Source: Ascarosepion bandense (taxonomy: Eukaryota > Mollusca > Cephalopoda > Sepiida > Sepiidae). From it: a stretch of DNA of 64,000 bases. The DNA is taken from the NCBI GenBank assembly GCA_037127315.1, contig JBBBDQ010001454.1:3004390-3068389 (forward strand), given 5' to 3'. The notes beneath the pieces are model-generated. The model made no database searches. It was given only the letters and a program-made list of their open reading frames with translations, and was not told where the DNA came from. Below, one piece after another: positions 11,646 through 26,165 of this stretch. Every line of letters begins with the position of its first letter. The stretch's first letter is position 1. The translations under genes were made by a program, and so were the position numbers.

Positions 11646-14045
11646 TTAAATATATATTTTATGTATGAATGCCTGGATGGATGGATGGATGAATGGATTG
11701 ATATATTTACATATAATTGTATCTAATTTGTGGAATTCCAGTAACTAAACGTGTGTATCGCTAAAGTAGAGGTCCTATTGATATGTATGTATATAGAGCA
11801 CCAGTCAAAGAGTTTCACTCTCGTTTTCTTAAAACATTTAGTCCCAGGCACACATGCACAAACACTCCCCACCAAAAAAACACTCACACATACACACACA
11901 CACGCACGCACATACACACGGACGCACTCACACAAGCACACATACGAGTATATAGTCAATCACTCAGTGACACGTTTCTTCTCATATAAATAAAACTCAC
12001 GCACATACACACGCACACACTCACACATGCATACATACACACGAATAGTTTAATACCACTACTAACCTAGCGACTACCTACGAAATCTTGAATGCATTTT
12101 CAAAGAAAGATGTGGAAGCGTTAAAAAAATATGTCGGGTTTTCATTAACTTTAAACTAACGAAACGAAATATAAATTAGACTAATGAAAAATTCTTCCTC
12201 TTTTTTTTTTCGATCGTAGACTTATTAAAGATAGAGAGACTAGGTTTAAAAGAAAAATAACCTGTGTGTTTTCTTGCAAATATCAGATTTTTCGTAGTTT
12301 GTTGCTGTTGTAAAAAGCGTCTTAATATTGCGCGTATATAGATTTGTTTTTCTCTGTTCGATTTCGCTTGTTCCTTCCATGTAAACATCCAACGTGTGAC
12401 TCCAATAAAAAGCCGGTAAATACTATATACACCGGTAACGTGTATAAGAAATGGTCTTGCTATGTGTATTTTTGTTGATTTTTTTCTTTTCTTCTCTCTT
12501 TTCTTTCGCTTTCTTTTTTCCTAGCTTTACGAAATTTTGTTTCCATTAAATAAAATTACTTATATAGAAAATCAAAAAATAAAATAAAATGACAACAATA
12601 ACTACTACTATTTACAAAAACTCCAACCACCAGGGCTACCACCACTACTACAACGGCGGCTTCAGTGTCAAAACGACAAAACTGCGCGCTTGGTGTTACT
12701 ACTGCTACTACTACGGTTTACAAAGCCTCGCTTGGAAAGGCGAGTCTTTTAGGTAACAACTGGCAGTATGATATCTAGCTCTAATGCAACAAGTATAGCA
12801 GGGGACATTCTGTCTTTAAGGAGTGTGTGCATTTGTGTACTTGTAAAATCTAGAGAATCCTTATTGATAGCGATATTACAACAGTTATCAGTGGTGGTCG
12901 TAATTGAATTATCCCTACATCAAAGTAAATATCGATCTCTGCGCTCTCTCCTTTAATGCTGCTAAAACTAGAGGTGAAGTGACATCACTGGGGAGTGTCG
13001 TTATCAGCTTTTTGGCTTTTGGCTTCTAATAAAAGCATAGATCACAACCACAATAGTAAAACTATAACTACTGACTGATCTATCACCATGATACTAAGAC
13101 TACTATTTCAGTATCTAGAGGTAGTCGTACTACAACTACTAGTGTATCTGCAGCTGTTGCGTGTCGTTCGAAAATGCTAGTGTCGTAGAAGTGGCCGTTT
13201 TCACCAAGTAGAGAGTGGTCACAGCAAGGGAACGACACGTATCTGGTTAGCTATTATCTTGTAAGCAGATTGGCTAGTGGATTGACTAGTGAAAAAAAAG
13301 CTATTCTGTTGACAATGAAAGAAGAGGCAGATGACAATGTGGAGAGAGAAAGAAAAATATTTGAACAAGTAGAAGAAAAGAACGAATGCCAGAATCTAAA
13401 AAAAGAACAATAATAATAATAATAAACTATCAAAAATTCTATTAAGTAACGAAAAAATGGTAATATAAATGCAGAAAAAAAAGGAAAAACAAACGGAATC
13501 GTTTGGAAGCTAATTTATTGTATTATTATCTGGTTTACTATTATCTGATTATCTCGACAAGGAGATCCGTTTGTGGTTTTGCTAATAAAAAAAGATGAAT
13601 CTTTTTAACGACATCGGAGGTTATTAAACTTATTTTGCGCGCATTCAACCTCGAGTTGTAAGAAGATAAGTGTATTCTATCTTGCCTATACCAAGTTATC
13701 TATCTTGCCTATACTCAGAATATGGACGAGGGCATTTACTTGTATACATGTATATATGTCAATTGTCAATGCATTCACTATGTTAATGTACACATACATG
13801 TGTGTGTGGGGGTGTGTGCGTCTTGTTGGTCACTGTGTTTGTGTTTGTATATTTGTCTTTGTCAACGCTTTAACATGCGTCAGTATATGATTAAAATGTA
13901 CGACCGTCTGTTTATAGGCTTATTTATGTGTGTAAATCCTAAAATCTTTAGTCGTTCTGTATGTGCATGTTTGTGAGTAGTAATGTATATGTGAGTGTCA
14001 ATATATATATATGTGTGTGTGTGTGTGTTTGCGTGTGCGTGTGTG

Positions 14046-14051
14046 TGTACG

Positions 14052-14082
<31 letters not shown>

Positions 14083-14293
14083 TTATTTATTAATCTGCGT
14101 ATGAAATTTGCTTATATGGGCGTGAATGTACACATAATAGAAATCAAAATAATGATTTATCAAAAATTTATTACAGATGAGAATCAATGTGTGTACGAGC
14201 GCGCGCGCGCGTATGTTTTATAGAGAAAATCTGCGTGTGTGTTTGTAAGTGGGTGTATGTTTCATTATAGGATCTAATCTTCGTGTATGTGTG

Positions 14294-14360
<67 letters not shown>
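14046..14360. repeat. Composite (TA)n and (TG)n microsatellites
   Basis: A TA run lies at about 14050-14078, a short GC-alternating CGCGCGCG at about 14200, and a long TG run at 14295-14360. The surroundings from 13.75 kb are also TG-rich. Confidence 0.9.
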
Positions 14361-14362
<2 letters not shown>

Positions 14363-15138
14363 CTAAGTTGTACCAGAAGCACTATGTATATAACAGTGAA
14401 TTCTCGCGTCTGGTAAGACCAAAAAAAAGGCTCGCTTGCGAGAGATGCGTGTCTTTTTTAGATTCAATCTATGTTTGTATATGTGTCAACCTGCCGATTC
14501 ATTTTCGCATATGTGTGTGTGTGTCGCTACGCATTTGGATAAAAAATCAGACTGTCGTGTGCATTTCTATACAAATGGGTTAAGTTCTTATTTACGCGTG
14601 TTTATTATTTTATATATATATGCATATATAAACATCCACAGAAATGCCCGAAGAGAAGTGGTGTTCTGTGAAGGAATCATGGGGTCCTCGTATGTGCACA
14701 CATTCGGATCTCGATAACTTTCAACAGGACGATTACCTTATGAAATTGTGAATGCGTACATATAGTTGTTGTATTTATGTGTATTCATATATCAGCACTT
14801 TTTATGTGCAGTGTGTTTTATTTGTGTAAAAGTGTCGAACATTGTGTTTTCCGTTCCATAGAATATAGTTTAAGTGCATGAGAGGGTGACACATTAAGAT
14901 ATACATGTATGTATGTATGTATGTGTGCATGTATGACAGAAAAAAGTGACAAAAATTTTCGAAAAATTTTCGAGGAAGGTCATTAAGTTAAACACTATAT
15001 AGTTATATTTACGTTTTAGTCAATAGAGTGCTACCGATAAATTTATATGGAAGGTTTATTAAGTGCGTATAACATGAATGGGTGAGTAGGTGAGGTTAGA
15101 AGATGACACTATATTCAATTTGATTACCGAAAAAAATA

Positions 15139-15140
<2 letters not shown>

Positions 15141-15205
<65 letters not shown>

Positions 15206-15206
15206 T
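15141..15206. repeat. (GATA)n microsatellite
   Basis: About 16 tandem GATA units, uninterrupted. Confidence 0.95.
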
Positions 15207-15728
15207 TGATATGTCGTATAACAGACTCCCGATAGGATGCTTCCCCGATCGCTACAATCTTATCCTCTTCAAGTCTGTGGTCAACATTTACCTTTCCTGT
15301 ATATCCTCATAATCTGCACTTCTTATTCTCTTTACGACCTCACAATAAACCTAATTAGAAACCTTCTACCTTAAGTTGTTCTTGAACCTTTTATTGAGAA
15401 AAATAGAGTAAAAAAAATGATATATAGATAGGTGCGTTGCGGAAAAGATGATCGTGTATGCCTAAAAAACAATCAATTCGTTTGCCAAACTTATCAGAAT
15501 GAAGCGAGGCTGCACGCTGGCCCCATACTCCATGGGGATCGTGTTTTTTAGTCTTCTTTACAAACCATAGGGAGACATTAAAAAGGGTTGAATATTTAGA
15601 TATAAATGAAATATTGTTTCAAATGAATAGTTTGCAATAAGTCTCACCGACCGGGTATATAATCTAATATTTCTTCTCTTTGCACAATAATTTGCTGTTA
15701 AAATTAAAATTCATAAATGTGTTCGTTA

Positions 15729-15752
15729 TATATATATATATATATATATATA
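15729..15752. repeat. (TA)n microsatellite
   Basis: A short TA run in AT-rich DNA. Confidence 0.85.
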
Positions 15753-18700
15753 AATTTTTAAAAAATCTTAAATAAAATATAAGCTTTTATTTCAGCTGAT
15801 TATGTTGTTCTTTTCGATATCATCTTTCTTGATTGCTTTGCAAAATCTTTCAATCTATTCTGTTGTTCCGGATTTGTAAAAAGTGGCTTAGGTGCACGTA
15901 TTACGAGCAAGTTTAGTAGTTACACGCAATACCCTCGCAAAATCATAAGTAGTGGCAAAAAAACGAGCTCTTCAGTTGCTCATCAGCATAAATAAATGCA
16001 GAAACGAAAAGCATGGACTTCTTTATCCTTTTTGCGTCTAGTTCTCTTTGATTAAAGTTAGTGTGTTTGATATTCTTGTGTTTGCGAAGCTGCTAATTGG
16101 TTGTGAAAAGTAGACGCGGTCGATGACTCTTTTCTTTTATACTTAGCCACAGATGTTATTGTTGATATGATCTCTTTACATAGATTAAGTACTTAAGTGA
16201 CTCACAAAGACAGAAAGTCTTCTACTCCATTATTAAAAATTGTTTACGTCTGTAGTAAAGCAAACCACCAACATTAAATTTAAATCTTCAAATTTTTTGT
16301 TCTTTTATGTAATTCACCGTAAGAGCAGTTGATTTGATTTTTGTTGATGCTACTACTTCCAATGTTTACATAATTATTATTATTATTGGTGCCGGTGCTG
16401 CTGCTGCTGTTGTTCATTTTCTTTTTTATGTTCTTAATTATATATTCTAAGCAAATATTAATTATTCGATAAAATTTCAAATCAGAATTTAGACTAAGTG
16501 ACAACAAGTTTCTAAAATAATTTATCTATCCCATCAACTGTCGATTATTGGCTAAGTTCACACGCCTAGTAAAATTCAGATATTTTAAAAATAGGCTAAA
16601 AAACTCATTCAAAGATTCACTAAGAATTTTCCTTTTTATTTTTTTTCTCAAAATTTTAGAATTTTAGGTTAGAAAGTTCAAACAGAATAACAAAACACTC
16701 TAACCCCACTTCGTTAAGAGGTCTTTTCTTAATTAAGCAATAATATCAATCCCTATGGTAGAAAAACAAAACTCCCCTCATAAAACTTAACGCGTGGTTA
16801 GGCAACCAATAGTTGCGTTATAAATCTGCTTTAACAGTCGTGTCGAATGCGATTGTCTCATGCTGTCATTCAAGTATATTTTAATGTTTCTTTTTTCACA
16901 CCGAAAGAAATTATCAAAAGAAAAGGTTATATTCCTGAAACTGTTAAAGATGAAACCTATCTATTTATCTATTTCTGTCTCAACACATCATTTTTTTTAT
17001 CTTTGATATTATTATATATCTCCGTATATCTTAAACGTAATCTTTCTATTCATTTCTCTACCCTTTAAGTTTATCTGCCTATGAAGATTTGTATGTACGA
17101 ATATATTAACCAATATTTCTGAAAATATATTCTTTTTCATCAATACAACTTCCCCACTAAACTTCTTTGCATATAACCTTTTTATATTGCTTTCTTCTGC
17201 TTTTGCAAATAAGATAAAAACTCCACCTCGTACGACGGTTGTCGTGACACGTGTCTAGCCTAGCTTATGTGGAAGGAGTTCACAATAGCATTGCAGTCAA
17301 CATTTGCCTCCACTAGCTATCGTTAGAAGATAGCAAAAGATCAAATAGTTCTATTAAATCAACTGTTCGTGACGCAGCTTACCGTATTGGTTAATGCACA
17401 ACCGTATAATGTGGCTCCGTGTTGTTGAGTAGATACTATGCGCGCGAATAAAAACGTGTTATGTGCACACCTTAATGTTTTTGCACCTCGATTAAAGATC
17501 CCTATAAATGCCCACCAGAAACTTCTTCTCGGAATGTTGTAAGTGTTGTTATCTGTAGGTGTAAAAGTGAAAGTGAAAATGAAAGTAAAAGAGATAGAAA
17601 TATATGAAAATATGGTTAGAGAGTATTGCGCGGGTTCAGAACGTGCTTCCCGCAACAAGGAGTCTTGAATATTTTGATCCACCCCTTTACGTTTAAATAT
17701 GTTCCTATAATGAGAAATAACACTATTTTTTTTTTATTTTCTTCAAATCTTTATTTGAATTTTAGATTGAAAAAGAAGATAAAGCTGAAACTGATGGGAT
17801 CGGAGGGAGGGACATAACTGTTTTAAAAATCGGGTCTCAGCGTTCGAATGAATACAACTGGAAAAATAAGGTAAAAATCAACGAAAAGCAAACGCGTAAG
17901 ATGGGGTCGCGCAGTAACGAAAAGATGGAAGGAAAGGGAGAAAAAGGCTAAGGAATGGAAATGTAAGGTTTTTTTATGTCAACGTTAAGGGGCTTTCTAC
18001 TGTGAATGAAGCAATATAGACATAAAAAAACAAATCAGATATACAAATGCATATGTAGATATTTATGAATATATATAGCTATTCTTTAAAAATATATAGT
18101 TATATGCATATTTATATCTACCCATGCAAATATTTGTCGATATATCAATACATATTTTTTATATTAATCGGTGTATAGAATGCGTGTAAGTAAATTGCAA
18201 ATTTATTTAAACGTGTATCTATCTTAACGTCTATATTTTTAAGGCAGTTTTTATTATTATTTAATTTGTGTTATTTGAAAATAAAAGCAGTTGCTGCAGC
18301 CTTAATGCTGTCGTTAATTCACTTTTATTGTTATTCGCTTTTTTAGTATTAGTTTCTTCTTATTAATTATCTGGTTAGTGATCTTCGAAACCAGCTCCCC
18401 CAACAATATGTATAGGGTAAAAAATAAATTTTAAAAACGGATAGGCTGATTGAAAAGTATGAATGCAAATAAATGATCTCGTTTTCAGATCTTGAATTTA
18501 AGAAGAAAAGCGATGAGAAATTTTACAGAAAAAGGGGCTCTCACAAGGGCTTAGCTATCTCTTGCTATAGGTAAAGATATTCGACTCTTTTATTTATAGA
18601 AGCGATATATGAGTTCTTATGAGTTTACATTCATCTCTATGTGTGTATATTGTGATCAAGGTACAAAAGGGATTCCGGGATATGGAAAAGGTTTTTACAG

Positions 18701-19721
18701 ATTGTATAAATTTTACTAGTGTCACACAGAACTGTATAAAATAACTCTGCTTTCGCTATTATAAGGTCAGCCTTCTTTATGAATATGCAAATACATATCA
18801 CCTGGATATACATATATGCGCAACAAATTCACAATGATCGAGTGTGAAAATTTATGCACACATACACACACACACACACACATACGTAGATATATATATA
18901 TAAATGCTAATGCACGCACGTGCTCGCTTTCTGCATATCTACATGTCAATGCTGCTATTAATATAAATATAGATGTATATAGAGAGATGTAAGTATTTGA
19001 CGGACTCTGCCTAGGCCCTACAAGATGTGCAGATTGATGTTGAGGACATGCATTTAAAAATTATACATATGCAAAGCCATTAGAGAGGGGGGCAAGTATG
19101 ATTATTTCATTCACTCTTTCCCGCTCTATTTTTCTCTTTCTAGTTCTCTCTCTCTCTCTCACTCTGTTTCATCCTTTCTCTCGGTTTCTGTCTGTCTTTC
19201 TCTCTCTCTCTCTCTCTCCCTCTCATACACCCTTTTTCTCTTTGCTTATCTGTATTTCAAAATATACACCAACCGTAGAAAGTGAGTGCATATGGTAATA
19301 TATATACACACTAGTATGTCCACGTGTGCATGTTGAGTATTGTAACTTTTGTTTATTACATGCTATAACCACGTGTATACATGCATGTTTGAAAGCGTTT
19401 AAGCATGTGAACGGTTCTGTGTGGGTGTAGGTATTATTTCGAATGCAGCAAAGAGTATTAAATGCATATGTGTAAGTATAGATATAAATAAGGTTCTGTA
19501 TGCAACGGAATCTTATAAAATGTTTTGCTATATTCTTTTATATCGATTTTGTATTAAATTTTTAAATTGTTGATATGCTTATTCCACATGATTTTACCAA
19601 GCTAATGATTGTGTCAAAATTTATATTTAACTGTACTTTCAATTAATTTTTTTTTCTTTTTCACGAATCGGTACGCTAGAATTATACTATCCGTGTGTAT
19701 TTATGTGAGTGCACAATATAT

Positions 19722-19725
<4 letters not shown>

Positions 19726-19781
<56 letters not shown>
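19726..19781. repeat. (TA)n microsatellite
   Basis: A TA run of about 28 units. The Tyr-Ile open frame across it is an artefact. Confidence 0.95.
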
Positions 19782-19784
<3 letters not shown>

Positions 19785-20564
19785 TATATCTACACAGGCA
19801 TGCAAGTTTTAAAAGGTTCCCAGTTGTTTTTAAAGATATAATGCAGTTTCAAACCTGGTAGATAAATTTTCGAAATTCGGTCATTTTTCAAAAAGAACAT
19901 TAATTTTGTGTTTTTTTTATAACAATCTTCGTAATTTTAAATATAATAATTTTCATTTTTTTAGGCTGCAAGAATTATATATTAATTCACAGATATATAT
20001 AAGAATAAATACGTATAAATGATCAAAATTTATAACAATATATATATATATCTTTATGCATATACAGAAAAATTCTTAAAATGTTAATACTTGTTACATG
20101 TATTGAAAGATAAACGATATCTTTATATGTATTATGTTTAAATAATTCCAGTTTTTCCGGTTGGAAGGGAATATGAGAAAGGGTTTTAAACTAAACGTAT
20201 CCTCAGAATTTCGGTAATAACACCCAATTTTGTTAGATCCAGTAGGAAATAGACTCAACACTTATCGGGATGGAATCCTTTCGCTAAGTCGAAGAACAAA
20301 TCGTTGCAGTGAGGTCCTTGGAATTTTCCATGTTGGCTGTCGTAAATGAACCGGCATGTGGAATGGCTACGATGTACACATCCGCCGAAACGTTTCTATC
20401 TACAATAGTCGATGTGCACACACGAATGCGTGCGCGCGTGCGTCTGCGTGTGTCTGTGTGTCTGATAAGGCGTTTGCGCGTGCGTACGAGACAGTGAGAG
20501 TTTACTACTTACATTAAAAACGTGTGTTTATCCAACGTAAATACAGGATGTTTTTCATATGCCT

Positions 20565-20588
20565 ATATATATATATATATATATGTAC

Positions 20589-20634
<46 letters not shown>
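20565..20634. repeat. (TA)n-(TG)n composite microsatellite
   Basis: TA runs pass directly into a TG run. The same TA-to-TG transition occurs at 22.3, 31.9, 47.3 and 61.2 kb. Confidence 0.95.
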
Positions 20635-20637
<3 letters not shown>

Positions 20638-20800
20638 ACACAAGCACACACATAAGGATGGGAGCATTGAAAAGTTTACAATTCGACTTTTTCCCAAAAC
20701 CTTCAAAAAGGAGCAAACCACAATTTTCAATGCTTTTTGGTCGCACCGAGAACTTTTCACCAACACCTTGTGTGCATATGTAGGGTAGGTGTAGAATTTT

Positions 20801-20876
<76 letters not shown>
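20801..20876. repeat. (GATA)n microsatellite
   Basis: About 19 uninterrupted GATA units. Confidence 0.95.
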
Positions 20877-21018
20877 TGAAATTATATCAAAATGATTTAA
20901 TTTTTGAAATATTCATTATTTTATTACTTTGTGCATTTATGTAGAAGTTGATATGCATTAGAGCATGAACACACACACCTGTATATACAAAATGCGTATA
21001 TGTGTATGTGTATGTGTA

Positions 21019-21019
21019 A

Positions 21020-21062
<43 letters not shown>
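21019..21062. repeat. (TG)n-(GA)n composite microsatellite
   Basis: A TG run turns into a GA run. Confidence 0.9.
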
Positions 21063-21064
<2 letters not shown>

Positions 21065-22268
21065 GGTAGACCAATAAGTATAATACAGTTATCAATGCAA
21101 AACAAATATTTTTTCACCATTAGATTACGTTTTTTTGTTTTTTTTTATCTACCTATACTTAGATTAATAATAACATAAGTATGCATACGCCTGTCCAAAT
21201 CTGGCTACGAAATTTTTATAAAACTGCCGGTGTTCAAAACACGTGCCTTTTTAGTTGCATGCTTAAGTAATCGTTGTTTTAGTTTCTGGTAAATGTGGTT
21301 GATTTCCAGTAGACATCACTCGTGTCAGAATATATAGATGTGCCAAATCCCACACGTGAGTGTGTATGCTTGATTCTATTTCTACACATGTCCAACTAAA
21401 ATAAAAACCGCTTAGTCTGCCGAAATCTACACTTATATATAAAAGTTGGCTAACCTAAGATCCTGTCTGTAATCATAACCCCACAAACATTAGTCCGTAA
21501 GTTTAAATGCCAACATACATTTGTCTACGTGTGCGCGTTTTCTTTACGTATATATATATATGGAAACAAACGTGCGTTCAGGGCGTTATACCAATTTTTT
21601 CTACACGTTTTTGTTATCCAGTTACAACTTACATCCTTTTTTTTTCAGTTAAATTCATATAGAAGCAATTCAGCTGTGAATAAGTGTCACGTAGAACTTG
21701 CGGAATTAGCATGCCTGTGTTTATAATATATTTAATGTTATACATGTTTTATAGTTATATACGTGTGTACGTGTGCAGAAATCTTTAGCGTTTCGCTTAA
21801 AGTAAAAAAAAAATACAACTGTGTTTCTTTCTTCTTTTTTTTTGTTGCCTTCTTATTTACGTTTTTTTTTTTCTATTATTTCTTGTGTGTTTTGCATTTC
21901 TTTATATTGTCTTTTCTGCGTTTATATCAATCTGTATTTTGCTTTTAAGAATTACTGGTTTAATAAAACAAACGCGTCCGCTAATGCCCACATGTGCGCA
22001 TGTGACATTTTTCGTGGAATGTAAATGTATCAATAAAAAAACAGGTTTACAATATATTTTGTTTGATTTTTAGGGGTTTTTTCCGAACTTATTTAGTAAA
22101 GGAAAAAAGACCGCTGCTTATGGGGAACTTAAAAGTTGAATGCTCTTCATTTTAAAGTAGGATCAATGCTAGATTGACCAGCTTTCAAAATCGAACTGCA
22201 AGTAACTTATTTTTTCTAGATACGCATAAATGATTTCAACCAAACGCCTTGCATTTTCGCATAACCAC

Positions 22269-22270
<2 letters not shown>

Positions 22271-22318
<48 letters not shown>
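22271..22318. repeat. (TA)n-(TG)n microsatellite
   Basis: A long TA run ends in a short TG run. Confidence 0.95.
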
Positions 22319-22802
22319 CAGACCAACGTACGTTGAGATTTTGCTTGTGTTTACGTTTATATGTTAATAAAATTATGGTTTATATTTGAAAACAAATGAT
22401 CCTATAAACAGAACCTCAATCTAGAAACAAAATAATAGGCTTCACATCTACTAATTCTTCAAAATGAATTAAAAAGCGTTCTTCTGTATTTGATGTAATT
22501 ATTTTTCTTTTTTTAATGTTTGTGCATATGTAATTCAACAAGAACAGTATATGACTCTTTTTATTCTTTCTTTTTCATAATAGCTATATTAAATAATAAC
22601 ATTTTTAACACGCAGGATGTTAGAACAGTTAAAAATAAAAGAATCAACCAAAATTCCGGCAAGTAGTACTAATAATGATGAGGCTGATAATTTGTACATA
22701 TTTTCCAGTTTGAAGGACTCAACAAAAACCAGCAGCATCAGTTGGTTTTTCATCAGGTTCATATTAAACTCTTCAAAATGGTTATAATATATATCCCCAG
22801 GC

Positions 22803-22804
<2 letters not shown>

Positions 22805-22853
<49 letters not shown>
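22805..22853. repeat. (TA)n microsatellite
   Basis: A TA run of about 24 units. Confidence 0.95.
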
Positions 22854-22854
<1 letters not shown>

Positions 22855-23909
22855 GACTGTGAACAAGCAAAAGAGAAGCCAAGTTAAAACTAAGCCATAC
22901 TTTTCTTTACAGAGACGCAATGGATTTTATATACATCTTATAATTCTCAATTATAGCATGAAGGGATGAACGCGCACGTCTGCATTCGTGTAACAATTTT
23001 AACTATTTCAAAATAAAAAAAGAAAGCCATAATCACTTGCTTTTGCTTTAGTCATTCTTGATAGAGTTATGGTCGGAATAATTGTAGTATCAACCTTTTG
23101 AGTTGAACTTGCTTTCATTGTAAGAGTAAATGAATCATTACAATTTTATTATTTTTGGTTCACTTCTCTATTTTTTATAGTAAAAATTACCCATGACCTC
23201 AAAATCCCTGGTAAAATAGTGCCTTATTAAACGCCGATGTTTAGGCAAACAAAGCCTTTATCGTTATTTGTTCGATGTTGCATTATTATTGTCAATAAAT
23301 AAAGGGAGCTAACATTTCGTCGAATGCATATTAACACTAGTAGTTTTTCTTTGTATTAAATGTAACAATAATACTAACAATTAATGTAGCAAATATAACA
23401 CTATTATTTATGTAATCATCCGGAAATATTGTACATAATGATAAGGATGAAGGAACATGATAGATTCTTATAAACGAGAGAATGGCTTTACTAGCAGTTG
23501 TAGCAAGAGCAGTTGTAGTAGTTGTTAATCTCTACTTACAATGTTGGTTACCAGATTAATACGTCTCAGACTTGAAACTTTGAAGGTGTTTATTAACCGC
23601 TTTTATAACAGATGTGATTATTACAGTTCAGAAGAAAAAGAAAATTTGGACCTCGGTTTGAAATAAGAGTTACTTTTCGGAAAATAACCGTAATAAGCTT
23701 ATTTCAGTATTATTATTCCATAGTGGGTATAAATACTAGAATGTTAAGAGTCTCTCAGTGCCAAACGTTTATTTCCAATCGAATAACGCAAGAGCTGTAG
23801 ACTTTGGAAGTATCGTACAACTTTGATTTATTTCGAATTGTTAGATATTTGATTGATGCCAACACTACCGAGCGGCGACAATCTTTTTCATGTTTGAACA
23901 CATTCTTCA

Positions 23910-23910
<1 letters not shown>

Positions 23911-23964
<54 letters not shown>
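23911..23964. repeat. (TA)n microsatellite
   Basis: A TA run of about 27 units. Confidence 0.95.
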
Positions 23965-23969
<5 letters not shown>

Positions 23970-24309
23970 GCATGTTTCTTTAAATGATATCGACATATGA
24001 TGTCTTTATTTTTATATTAAGCGTTCTAGTTATCTAATTATCTTCTTGATGTTAAGTTGAAATTCTTCAAGAAAGGCCCCATACTTTCAATTTCCACCGA
24101 GATTATGCCTGGGTGGGGGGTGTTGGGAATTTAGAAAACAAACTTAATGTAAATGTAATCGTTGTGATCGTGATTTTTTCCAAACACGCGTTTTTGTAAA
24201 CGCGCTAATAGAATTATTTTAAGATCAATCATTGTAATGATGTCTTGTAAACGTGTATTCCAAATGCAAGATGGGTAATCAGAGATCGTAAATGGCAACA
24301 TGGTGTTTA

Positions 24310-25060
24310 ATGTTCTTCTTTTATATACCGTGCTCTTTCAGGAAACAGGCGATCATACACTCCACATCTTCCTGTCTTTTGTAGATCTTAATAATTTCGT
24401 ATTGTTATTTGTCCTAAACTCTATTCTGCCAGCAATTTGCTCAAGCTCATCAAGTATATCAGGTGCTGTTCCCCCTTGTCCCTACTTCCCTCGAACCGCC
24501 CTGTGAGTATCAGATTCTCTAAGCTTTCCTTCTTAATTTTGTGTTCCAGAAACTTCAACTGTTGCTTCCTGATATTAAGTATAAGTTTCCTGCTTGTTTC
24601 CCTTTTTTTCTAAAACCTCATCGTTCGACCCATGATATCAACAACATCCTTCTGTAAAACCATATTTCTGTTGCTTCAAGTCTTTTTTTTTTTCAATTTG
24701 AGGAGTTTGTCCAGCATTAGGAGAACATATATCACGTAACAGTTCGGTACTCTTTTCTCTGTTTCTAATGAAATTTTCCTGTCTCTTAATATCCTACTTA
24801 GCTTTTGGAATGTATCTTTGGCCATCCCAGTATGTTTTTGGATCTCAGTGTCGCCCTTTTGGTCCTCTGTTAGAACACTTGCCAGATATTTAAATTTCTG
24901 TACTGGCTTTATTTTAGAATCACCGATCTACAATTGACATTTTGTGCTACTCTTTACGCTGATGACTATTCATTCAGTCTTTTTGTAGTTTATGTTTAGT
25001 TCCTTCCAATCGCTTTCATTTGCTACATTTTGTAGAAGGTCTTGTAGTTTTCTGTGTAAA
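24310..25060 (-). pseudogene. RTE-like LINE, 3' half, decayed copy 1
   Basis: The plus strand here aligns by eye with 28310-29070 over its whole length. Shared phrases include tctttcaggaaacaggcgatcat / tctttcaggacgtaggcgatcat, gagtatcagattctctaagctttcctt, gactattcattcagtctttttg and ttttgtagaaggtcttgtag. The coding sense is therefore minus: the end of an RT domain followed by the C-terminal segment of a LINE ORF2. It is more diverged than the 28-kb copy, with no long frame. Confidence 0.7.
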
Positions 25061-25699
25061 CTCAAATGCATTTTGAAATATTGCTACAATACTCATAATA
25101 AATCTTGTTCAGCGTTGGTTGGTTGTTTTTTATATCGAGAGTCTTGTCCCGCAGTTACCTTGGACTTCTGCCCATGTGGGGAGATGGTTGATACTTTCGA
25201 GGTGTTATTGACTGTAACATTCGGACTGTGCTCTCTGCAACTCTAACGACTTAACTTCTCCTCTCTTCTAATATTTGTTGTTCTCTCTTCTGGTGTTTGT
25301 CTTATTTGTATTAATATCCGTTAGCACAAATATTGTGTTGTAGATTCTCGCACATATTTTCTGGGTATTGTTCTGCAACTTCGGCGATACAACACCCTCT
25401 CACATCATAGTAATTTTCACACGTACAAGTCCGAGGTAAAGCGAGATAAAGGGTTACATTGAGGCAGTTTATACGGATAGAAGGGAAAGATAACATTTAC
25501 AGTATTTACGTTATTCAAACTAGTGTCCTCATCTTTGTTGCTATTTGTGCAACGTTTCGGCCTTCTTCAGGTGCTAGGAATTTTTAACCGAACCCTTTAT
25601 TCCAATCACTGGGGTATATCATTCTTATTCCTTGCCTATAACCTCTTCTGGTAGTCATGCTACCAGAATACCAGGCTACAGCAGTGGTGAACAAGTAAC

Positions 25700-26165
25700 T
25701 TACAGGGTAAGAGCGAGATAACTCAAGTATTTGTAATGTAAGCATATAAAACAAAAATATCTAACAATTCGAAATAAAGTTGTGCAATACTTCCAAAGTG
25801 TTCAGCACTTGCGTTACTTGTCCGCGCACTTTCCGTGGAAGTAGCGACAGAGTAGTGAGAGGCTTGCCACATCTCACCCGTAAGAAAGAGTTTGGAGTGT
25901 AGAACATAATTTGTCACCCACAAGGACTCGAAGATGCTTTTGGATTCTATCGAGACCGGGGAGTGAGGACTGCCTAGTTTCCGCCCAAATATACTATACT
26001 CCTTTTTAGGCCTGATCCCGTTCTTGTAAAGATAGAGGATAGCACGCGGAGTGAAGTACTTACTGGAACGTTGCAGAGAGCCGGCCATTTTCCTTCATAT
26101 TTCGCGATGGATCGTATGTACGAGTTCCAATTGAGGTCAAATTTAAGGCTCTATAGTTCCTCAAG
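25700..26165 (-). pseudogene. CR1/Jockey-like LINE, family 1, C-terminal fragment
   Basis: On the minus strand WNSYIRSIAKYEGKMAGSL leads into QRSSKYFTPRAILYLYKNGIRPKKEYS. The frame then shifts and continues as LDRIQKHLRVLVGDKLCSTLQ and RDVASLSLLCRYFHGKCAD. This is the post-RT region of the same LINE family as at 719-2180 (LHIYKSTIRPC). At least one frameshift and stops show that it is dead. Confidence 0.7.

Larger units (their letters stand above)
10152..24300. other. Gene-poor, microsatellite-rich DNA upstream of the CNG-channel exon
   Basis: No coding region is supportable here. The content is AT-rich DNA with many simple repeats: poly-T clusters at 11.1-11.5 kb and 21.8 kb, CA-rich 11.85-12.05 kb, TG-rich 13.8-14.4 kb, and the (TA)n and (GATA)n tracts listed separately. 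Many short open frames are periodic translations of these repeats (Tyr-Ile, Cys-Val, His-Thr) and are not genes. The channel promoter or a 5' non-coding exon should lie here, but I cannot place it. A minus-strand frame of 107 codons at 17359-17682 has no recognisable domain. Confidence 0.6.

Noticed and set aside
17359..17682. 107-codon minus-strand frame
   Set aside because: No recognisable domain, Phe/Thr-rich low-complexity centre, and no supporting splice or promoter signal.
15141..20876. GATA arrays as regulatory GATA-factor clusters
   Set aside because: They are perfect tandem tetranucleotides typical of microsatellites. Nothing suggests selected binding sites.
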